This document shows positions 58,556-64,000 of a stretch of 64,000 nt of DNA, in pieces (within the stretch, counting starts at the first letter, position 1; each line of letters opens with the position of its first letter). The position numbers and the translations under genes were made by a program. The DNA is from an uncultured Desulfosoma sp. Its GTDB lineage: Bacteria > Desulfobacterota > Syntrophobacteria > Syntrophobacterales > DSM-9756. The stretch spans positions 62,001-126,000 of the forward strand of contig CALGPN010000015.1 of the NCBI GenBank assembly GCA_937960435.1, written 5' to 3'. The notes under the pieces are model-generated. The model did no database searches and was not told the DNA's origin. It worked only from the letters and a program-made list of their open reading frames with translations.

Positions 58556-60430
58556 ATGTCCTATCTGGTCCTGGCCCGCAAATGGCGCCCTCAGACCTTT
58601 GAGGAAGTGGTCGGGCAGCCCCATGTGACCCGAATCCTCAAAAATGCCGTCCAATCGGGGCGTATCGCCCACGCATACCTCTTCACGGGGCCGCGAGGCG
58701 TGGGGAAAACCTCCGTGGCCCGCATCCTCGCCAAAGCCCTGAACTGCCAGCAGGGCGTGTCCCCTGTCCCGTGCAACCGATGTTCCAACTGTGTGGAAAT
58801 CGGCCAGGGCAAGGCCGTGGATGTGTTGGAAATCGACGGGGCGAGCAACCGCGGCATCGACAGTATTCGGGAACTGCGGGAGACGGTGCGCTATCGGCCG
58901 GCCAAGAGTGCCTACAAGATTTACATTATCGACGAAGTCCACATGTTGACCACGGAGGCGTTCAACGCCCTGTTGAAAACCCTAGAGGAACCCCCTGCCC
59001 ACGTCCTGTTCATCTTCGCCACCACGGAGCCGCACAAGATTCCGGCAACCGTTTTGAGCCGCTGCCAGCGCTACGATTTTCGGCGGATCGCCACGCCGGA
59101 CATCCTTGAACAACTCAGACGCATCGCTCGGCAGGAAGGCGCGGCGTTGCCCGAATCGGTCCTGTATGCTGTCGCGCGGGAAGCCGATGGAAGCCTGCGG
59201 GACGCCCAGAGTCTCATGGAACAGCTCCTGGCTTTGCGGGGGGAAGACCAAGAAGACGCCGAACTCCTGGATCTGCTCGGCGTTGTGGATCGGGAGAGCG
59301 TGCTCCAGGCCGCCGAAGCCGTGATCGACGCCGACCCGGCGGCCTGCTTCGATATCGTGGAGCGGATCTATCGGCGTGGGATTGACGGGCGGCGATTCTG
59401 TCAGCGGTTGTGTGAACTCTTCCGCGACTTGCTGGTGATCTCCTTGCGAAAGGACACCCCGGCGGGCGCAGCCGATGTACCGGCCCCCGAGCGGGAGCGG
59501 TTGCAACGGATGGCCGCGCGGACGACGGAGGAAAATCTCTTCCACTCTTTTCAAATTCTGGTCTCGGGAGAAGAAGACATTCGCCGGGCGTCGTTGCCTC
59601 GCGTGGCTTTGGAACTGCTGCTCCTTCGGCTGGCCTGTCTTCCTCGGAGCGAATCCCTCGAAAAGATTTTGCAACGGTTGGAAAAACGGGACTTTTCCCG
59701 TGAACCGACGGGCACCCGAATTTCATCGACGGATTGGAAAACAACGCAGTCCGAAGCCTTAAAAGCCGGGAAGGCGGAAAAGGGCCCCGGAAGCGATGTC
59801 CCTGGGACGGTCATGGCCTCGGAGCAAGGGGCGGGCCGTCCGGTGCCGAGCTTGACCGACGGAGAGGCTCTTGGGGCGAAGGCCGCCCCGCCGCCAGCCG
59901 AAAGTTCGTCGGACCGTGTGCCGGCGGCCGACGGCGGGGGGCCCCTTCTCGAGGGCTCTTCGGACGCATCCGAGACGGAGTCCGCGGGGGAGCCGACGGC
60001 GGAAGAGATTGTGCGGCGCTGGGACGATTTCCGCCGGTGGCTCGAGCGGACACATCCAGTCATCGGGGCCAAGCTGGCCCAAAGCACGGCCAAAGCGTCC
60101 CCGTCGGGGGGGGTGACGGTGGAAGTTTTGGAAATTTACGAAGACAGCGTCAAAAACGGCGACACGGAAGAGACTCTTCGGACCTGTCTTGCGCAATATT
60201 TTCATGGGAAGAGGCCCACGTGCGGGATAACATTCGGTGCGCGGAAAGCCCAGCCCACGGACCGGGCTCGAACCCGGAAGGACAGCGGGCGCACGACGGC
60301 CGCGGTGCTGCGCCATCCGGTGGTGCAGCAAGCTTTGGAAATCTTGGGGGGGGAACTGGTGGAAATCCGGCCCTTGCGGCCCAAGAGCCCCGCCCGACAA
60401 TCGTCGGGTGAGGCCGACAAACCCTCATGA
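58556..60430 (+). CDS. dnaX: DNA polymerase III subunits gamma/tau
   Basis: 624 residues from the ATG at 58556, chosen because the frame further up runs through the tRNA gene; the ribosome site is weak. Clamp-loader ATPase: MSYLVLARKWRP, Walker A GPRGVGKTSVARILAKALNC, zinc module CNRCSNC, DEVHMLTTEAFNALLKTLEEPP and the SRCQRYDFRR arginine finger. A Gly/Ala/Ser/Glu-rich linker (residues 430-570) precedes the C-terminal tau-type domain. ybaB and recR follow as in many bacteria. Confidence 0.95.
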   Translation: MSYLVLARKWRPQTFEEVVGQPHVTRILKNAVQSGRIAHAYLFTGPRGVGKTSVARILAKALNCQQGVSPVPCNRCSNCVEIGQGKAVDVLEIDGASNRGIDSIRELRETVRYRPAKSAYKIYIIDEVHMLTTEAFNALLKTLEEPPAHVLFIFATTEPHKIPATVLSRCQRYDFRRIATPDILEQLRRIARQEGAALPESVLYAVAREADGSLRDAQSLMEQLLALRGEDQEDAELLDLLGVVDRESVLQAAEAVIDADPAACFDIVERIYRRGIDGRRFCQRLCELFRDLLVISLRKDTPAGAADVPAPERERLQRMAARTTEENLFHSFQILVSGEEDIRRASLPRVALELLLLRLACLPRSESLEKILQRLEKRDFSREPTGTRISSTDWKTTQSEALKAGKAEKGPGSDVPGTVMASEQGAGRPVPSLTDGEALGAKAAPPPAESSSDRVPAADGGGPLLEGSSDASETESAGEPTAEEIVRRWDDFRRWLERTHPVIGAKLAQSTAKASPSGGVTVEVLEIYEDSVKNGDTEETLRTCLAQYFHGKRPTCGITFGARKAQPTDRARTRKDSGRTTAAVLRHPVVQQALEILGGELVEIRPLRPKSPARQSSGEADKPS

Positions 60431-60446
60431 GGAGGCGACACAGACG

Positions 60447-60773
60447 ATGAAAGGATTCAATCCGCTCCAGCAGCTCAAGACTTTTCAGAAACGATTGGCT
60501 CAGGTGCAGGAGGAACTGGCGCAGCGCACGGTGGAGGCGTCCGCAGGGGGCGGGATGGTGACGGCGACGGCCAACGGGCGTCAGGAGATCTTAAAGATCA
60601 CCATTGACCGTCAGGTGGTGGACCCCGACGATGTGGAGATGTTGGAGGATCTGATCACGGCCGCCGTCAACGAGGCTTTGAAGCGCTCGCAGCAGATGAT
60701 GGCCGAGGAGATCGGCAAACTGGCGGGCGGGGTGAATCTGCCGCCGGGGCTTAACATCCCGGGCCTTTTCTAG
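60447..60773 (+). CDS. ybaB: YbaB/EbfC nucleoid-associated protein
   Basis: 108 residues from the ATG at 60447 (gaggagg site); longer frames upstream are dnaX shadow. FNPLQQLKTFQKRLAQVQEELAQ, then GGGMVTATANGRQEILKITIDRQVVDPDDVEMLEDLI and the PGLNIPGLF end, all typical of the family. DNA-binding dimer of unclear function, usually next to recR. Confidence 0.93.
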   Translation: MKGFNPLQQLKTFQKRLAQVQEELAQRTVEASAGGGMVTATANGRQEILKITIDRQVVDPDDVEMLEDLITAAVNEALKRSQQMMAEEIGKLAGGVNLPPGLNIPGLF

Positions 60774-60789
60774 GAAAGGACGGCCCTTT

Positions 60790-61398
60790 ATGGTGACCAA
60801 AGCCCACCCGCCCGTGCTGAGGGAACTCGTCCGCAGGTTGTCCAAGCTCCCGGGGATCGGGGAGAAAAGCGCGACACGCCTGGCCATGTTTTTCTTGAAG
60901 GCCCCGGAAGAGGTTGTGGAAGGTTTGGTCGAAAACCTGGTGCGCCTGAAGAGGGACATTCGCACGTGCCCTGTGTGCTTTCATTTTACCGACGGCGCCT
61001 TGTGTTCCATCTGCGCCGATCCGTCCCGGAAAACCGGGGAGATCTGTGTGGTGGAAACCAGTGCGGACCTTCTGGCCATCGAAGAATCCGGGGCCTTCAA
61101 AGGCCGTTACCACGTCTTGCAAGGGGCCCTGGCTCCTCTGGATGGGATCGGTCCGGACGATTTGCGCATCCCGGAACTTCTGAGCCGTTTGGAACAGGAA
61201 GACGTCCGCGAAGTGATCCTGGCGACGAACCCCACGGGTGAGGGGGAAGCTACGGCCCATTATCTCGCCAAGCTCCTGGAAAAGAGCCCAGTTCGGGTCA
61301 CGCGCATCGCCTCGGGAATCCCCATGGGCGGCGATGTGAAATACGCGGACAAGGTCACCTTGGAACGCGCCCTTCAGGGTCGGCGGAGCGTGCTATAA
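60790..61398 (+). CDS. recR: Recombination protein RecR
   Basis: 202 residues. Helix-hairpin-helix LSKLPGIGEKSATRLAMFFL, zinc finger CPVCFHFTDGALCSIC, TOPRIM domain with VVETSADLLAIEESGAFKGRYHVL and the LATNPTGEGEATAHYLA motif, then ARIASGIPMGGDVKYADK-type ending. Works in RecFOR gap repair. aaagga ribosome site, 16 bp after ybaB. Confidence 0.96.
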   Translation: MVTKAHPPVLRELVRRLSKLPGIGEKSATRLAMFFLKAPEEVVEGLVENLVRLKRDIRTCPVCFHFTDGALCSICADPSRKTGEICVVETSADLLAIEESGAFKGRYHVLQGALAPLDGIGPDDLRIPELLSRLEQEDVREVILATNPTGEGEATAHYLAKLLEKSPVRVTRIASGIPMGGDVKYADKVTLERALQGRRSVL

Positions 61399-61411
61399 AG
61401 CACAAAATGGC

Positions 61412-61441
61412 TTGACCCTTGAAGCGCCGCATCGTTATATA
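61412..61441 (+). promoter_or_regulatory. Promoter of the por operon
   Basis: TTGACC (61412-61417), 18-bp spacer, TATATA (61436-61441). The start near 61448 leaves a leader of about 120 nt. Confidence 0.6.
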
Positions 61442-61456
61442 CGCCTGAGTCGACGT

Positions 61457-61480
61457 GGGTCACACGGGGACGGGGTCACA
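61457..61480. repeat. Direct repeat in the por leader
   Basis: GGGTCACA occurs at 61457-61464 and 61473-61480, 16 bp apart, just downstream of the predicted start. Spacing of one and a half helix turns makes an operator possible. Confidence 0.35.
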
Positions 61481-61568
61481 TCGATTGTGCCGCATCCTCC
61501 TTTCCCCACACCAAAACCGCCGCATCAGCGGTCCTGCCCTGAACCTGTAGAGACGACGGAGTGTGTTT

Positions 61569-62117
61569 ATGGTGGAGATTCGTTTTCACGGTCGAGGCGG
61601 ACAGGGAGGGGTCACGTCTGCGGAGCTGACGGCCCTGGCTGCCATTGAACAGGGCAAATTCGCCCAAGCCTTCCCCAGTTTCGGCCCCGAACGGCGGGGC
61701 GCTCCGGTCATGGCTTTTGTGCGCGTGAGCGACCGGCAGATTCGGACCCGGGAAAAGGTCTACAGTCCCAATTTCGTGGTGGTGCTGGACCCCACCCTGC
61801 TTCAGATTGTCAACGTGGAAGCGGGGGTCCCGGAAGACGGCATCATCATCGTCAACACGAAGCTCAGCCCGGCGCAACTGCGGGAGTCTCTCGGGTTCAA
61901 GCGCCGCCTGGCCGTGGTGGATGCAAGCACCATCGCCGTGGAAGTTCTGAGGGTGCCCATTACCAATACGACCATGTTGGGGGCTTTGATCAAGGCGACG
62001 GACGTCGTGTCGATCGACGCCCTGCGCGGCCCGCTGGAAAAGCGTTTCGGGCCCATTGCGGAAAGGAACCTCAAGGCGTGTCTTCGCGCCTATGATGAGA
62101 CGGTGGTGGAGGGATAA
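61569..62117 (+). CDS. porG: Pyruvate:ferredoxin oxidoreductase, gamma subunit
   Basis: 182 residues from the ATG at 61569 (ggag eight bases upstream); a GTG at 61563 is within the site. IRFHGRGGQGGVTSAELTALAAIEQGKFAQAFPSFGPERRGAPVMAF is the gamma-domain signature. Part of the four-subunit enzyme converting pyruvate, CoA and ferredoxin to acetyl-CoA and CO2 (reversible). A related 2-oxoacid substrate cannot be excluded. Confidence 0.92.
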   Translation: MVEIRFHGRGGQGGVTSAELTALAAIEQGKFAQAFPSFGPERRGAPVMAFVRVSDRQIRTREKVYSPNFVVVLDPTLLQIVNVEAGVPEDGIIIVNTKLSPAQLRESLGFKRRLAVVDASTIAVEVLRVPITNTTMLGALIKATDVVSIDALRGPLEKRFGPIAERNLKACLRAYDETVVEG

Positions 62118-62120
62118 GCC

Positions 62121-62414
62121 GTGGCCAAAGAAACGGGAGTGGTAAGCTGGAAGGACTTGGCCCTGGGGTGCACATTGACGGAGCCTGGAACGGCCGCGCA
62201 ACTGAAGACGGGCGATTGGCGTTCCATGAGGCCCGTGACCAACTACGAACTGTGCAACAAATGCGGCCAATGCTACATCTTTTGCCCGGATATGGTCTAT
62301 TCCCGGACGGCCGAAGGCTATTACGAGGCCAACTACTATTATTGCAAGGGCTGCGGCATCTGCGCCCGGGAATGCCCCAAGGACGCGATCCAAATGGTAG
62401 AGGAGGAAAACTGA
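62121..62414 (+). CDS. porD: Pyruvate:ferredoxin oxidoreductase, delta (ferredoxin) subunit
   Basis: 97 residues from a GTG at 62121 (ggagggat site). Two [4Fe-4S] motifs CNKCGQCYIFCP and CKGCGICARECP. Starts 3 nt after the porG stop. It passes electrons from the thiamine-diphosphate site to external ferredoxin. Confidence 0.93.
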   Translation: MAKETGVVSWKDLALGCTLTEPGTAAQLKTGDWRSMRPVTNYELCNKCGQCYIFCPDMVYSRTAEGYYEANYYYCKGCGICARECPKDAIQMVEEEN

Positions 62415-62415
62415 G

Positions 62416-63591
62416 ATGGGCAAGAGAGTGGGAATGGAAGTCTCCATCGCCGCGGCCGAAGTGGTGGGCCTGTGCGATGTGGACGTGATCGCGGCCTATC
62501 CCATCACGCCGCAGACGCACATTGTGGAGCATCTTTCGGAACTGGTGGCCGAGGGCCATCTGGATGCGGAATTCGTCCCGGTGGAATCGGAGCACAGCGC
62601 CATGAGCACCTGCGTGGGGGCGGCCGCGGCCGGTGCCCGCACCTTCACGTCCACGAGCTCCCAAGGGTACGCCCTCATGGCCGAAATCTGCTACATCGCC
62701 TCAAGCCTTCGGCTGCCCATCGTCATGGCGGTGGCTAACCGGGCTTTGAGCGCCCCCATCAACATCTGGAACGACCACGCGGACATGATGATGTCCCGGG
62801 ACACGGGCTGGATCCAAACGGTGGCCGAAAACGGTCAGGAAGTGGTGGACCTTTTGCTCCACGCCTATCGGGTGGCTGAAGACCCAAGGGTGCTTCTTCC
62901 CGTGATCGTCAATCTGGACGGTTTCACGTTGAGCCACATGATCGAGCCCATTTGGCTCCCGGACAAGGAAGAGGTGGATCGATACCTGCCGCCGTATAAA
63001 CCGAAGCTTCGGTTAGACCCTCGAAACCCCATGACCTTCGGTCCCGTGGGCATGCCGGAAGTTTATACCGAAGCGAAGAAAGCCCAAGATGAGGCTATGA
63101 ACGGCGCCTTGCCCGTGATCATCGAAGCGTGGGGGGAATTCGAAAAACAGTTCGGCCGGGCGTATCGTCCGGTGGAAACCTACAAGACGGACGGGGCCGA
63201 GATTCTTTTTTTGACCATGGGCAGCATCTCCGAAACGGCCATGACGGCCGTGGACAAAATGCGTGCCGAAGGCAAGAAAGTGGGGCTGGTGCGCTTGAGG
63301 CTGTGGCGGCCGTTCCCGGCCAAGGAACTGGTGGATGTGCTGAAGCGGGCGAAAGCGGTGGCGGTGGTGGACCGGGCCATGGCTTTCAGCACGCGAAGCG
63401 GCCCTTTGTGCGTGGAAGTCAAGGCGGCTCTTTACGATCACGGGGTTTCGCCTTACGTGCAGAATTTTATCGCCGGCTTGGGCGGTCGCGATGTGACGGT
63501 GGAAGATTTTGAGGCGATGGCGGCCAAGACCGGCGACGGTCTCTCCAAAGGCCTTCCCATGGCATACGAAATCGTGAATGTGAGGGAATAA
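62416..63591 (+). CDS. porA: Pyruvate:ferredoxin oxidoreductase, alpha subunit
   Basis: 391 residues. N-terminal GMEVSIAAAEVVGLCDVDVIAAYPITPQTHIVE and ESEHSAMSTCVGAAAAGARTFTSTSSQGY, typical of the PorA pyrimidine-binding domain; later domain with LFLTMGSISETA and VGLVRLRLWRPFP. Two bases after porD; the gaggagg site lies in the porD 3' end. Confidence 0.95.
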   Translation: MGKRVGMEVSIAAAEVVGLCDVDVIAAYPITPQTHIVEHLSELVAEGHLDAEFVPVESEHSAMSTCVGAAAAGARTFTSTSSQGYALMAEICYIASSLRLPIVMAVANRALSAPINIWNDHADMMMSRDTGWIQTVAENGQEVVDLLLHAYRVAEDPRVLLPVIVNLDGFTLSHMIEPIWLPDKEEVDRYLPPYKPKLRLDPRNPMTFGPVGMPEVYTEAKKAQDEAMNGALPVIIEAWGEFEKQFGRAYRPVETYKTDGAEILFLTMGSISETAMTAVDKMRAEGKKVGLVRLRLWRPFPAKELVDVLKRAKAVAVVDRAMAFSTRSGPLCVEVKAALYDHGVSPYVQNFIAGLGGRDVTVEDFEAMAAKTGDGLSKGLPMAYEIVNVRE

Positions 63592-63594
63592 GAT

Positions 63595-64000
63595 ATGGGC
63601 ATCGCAGCGGAAGCACTCAAGGATTTCAAGGGTTTCAACCCGAAAAAGCTCCCCGAAGTGGAGCCGCTTTCTCCCGGACACCGCGCCTGCCAGGGCTGCG
63701 GCGAGATCCTGGCGCTGCGTCAGGTTTTGAAGGCCTTGGGGGAAAACGTCATTGTGGCCAGCGCCACCGGGTGCATGGAAATCGTCACCTCGCCTTTCCC
63801 TCAAACCGCGTGGCGTGTGCCGTGGATTCACGTGGCTTTTGAAAACGCCGCGGCGGTCATCAGCGGCGTGGAGTCGGCCTACAAGGCCATGAACCGCAAG
63901 GGGAAGATCCAACAGCCGGATGTGGTGTTCCTTGCCTACGGCGGCGACGGCGGCACGGCCGACATCGGCTTGCAGGCCCTGAGCGGCGCCTTGGAACGGG
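63595..64000 (+). CDS. porB: Pyruvate:ferredoxin oxidoreductase, beta subunit (3'-truncated by window end)
   Basis: First 135 codons only. Begins [15 protein letters not shown] after a gaggga site. Cluster-binding CQGCGE, then [10 protein letters not shown] and the thiamine-diphosphate motif region [11 protein letters not shown]. It continues beyond base 64000. Subunit order G-D-A-B is the usual one. Confidence 0.95.
   Translation, partial: MGIAAEALKDFKGFNPKKLPEVEPLSPGHRACQGCGEILALRQVLKALGENVIVASATGCMEIVTSPFPQTAWRVPWIHVAFENAAAVISGVESAYKAMNRKGKIQQPDVVFLAYGGDGGTADIGLQALSGALER

Overview
The window is core chromosome of a GC-rich (about 60 %) anaerobic bacterium. A sulfate-reducing or syntrophic Desulfobacterota lineage (Syntrophobacterales type, such as Desulfacinum or Desulfosoma) fits best. 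The evidence is multi-copy HdrA-like flavoproteins, MetV/MetF, CooC, a four-subunit pyruvate:ferredoxin oxidoreductase, formyl-THF synthetase and a mitochondrial-EF-G1-like (spd-type) elongation factor. This placement is an inference. I see no prophage, insertion sequence or CRISPR array. Coding density is very high, and many neighbours overlap by 1-4 nt.

Layout. 1-9240 (mainly minus strand): dnaN, gyrB, gyrA, gpsA and an atypical histidine kinase, with a partial gene at the left edge. 9806-12529 (+): fhs and folD of the methyl branch of the Wood-Ljungdahl pathway. 12629-23143 (-): a heterodisulfide-reductase-type operon reading GcvH-like protein, hdrC, hdrB, a giant HdrA-GltD-HdrA fusion, a second HdrA and mvhD. 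It appears to be driven by a sigma-54 promoter. 23408-26894 (+): divergent histidine kinase with an N-terminal Rossmann domain, NtrC-type sigma-54 activator and archaemetzincin. 27022-29191 (+): a second mvhD carrying an in-frame UGA (selenocysteine) with a SECIS-like hairpin, then metV and metF. 29435-30196: cooC. Together 9.8-30.2 kb looks like one C1/electron-bifurcation island. The Hdr-MvhD proteins plausibly form an NAD(P)H-linked bifurcating complex feeding methylene-THF reductase, as in the MetFV-HdrABC-MvhD complex of Moorella.

30.2-41.4 kb: purH (IMP cyclohydrolase domain only), purD, purE, tsaC, a MurG-HEAT fusion with an MraY-like paralogue, ugd, a large sensor kinase and a cobalamin adenosyltransferase. 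41.6-46.0 kb: groES-groEL under a perfect CIRCE element, rpoZ, dnaJ and small proteins. 46.1-50.7 kb: a Gld-type ABC transporter with a DUF4340 protein. 50.8-57.7 kb (-): queF, an unknown/ATPase pair, fusA, a MepA-LysM endopeptidase and a Cys-rich small protein. 57.8-61.4 kb (+): tadA overlapping tRNA-Ser(CGA), tRNA-Ser(GGA), dnaX, ybaB and recR. 61.6-64.0 kb: porGDAB, with porB cut by the window end.

The most notable points are the triple-flavin HdrA-GltD fusion with its putative redox-sensing sigma-54 regulatory circuit, and the selenocysteine MvhD that would be read as a pseudogene by standard gene calling. All calls come from reading the sequence only; no database search was run.
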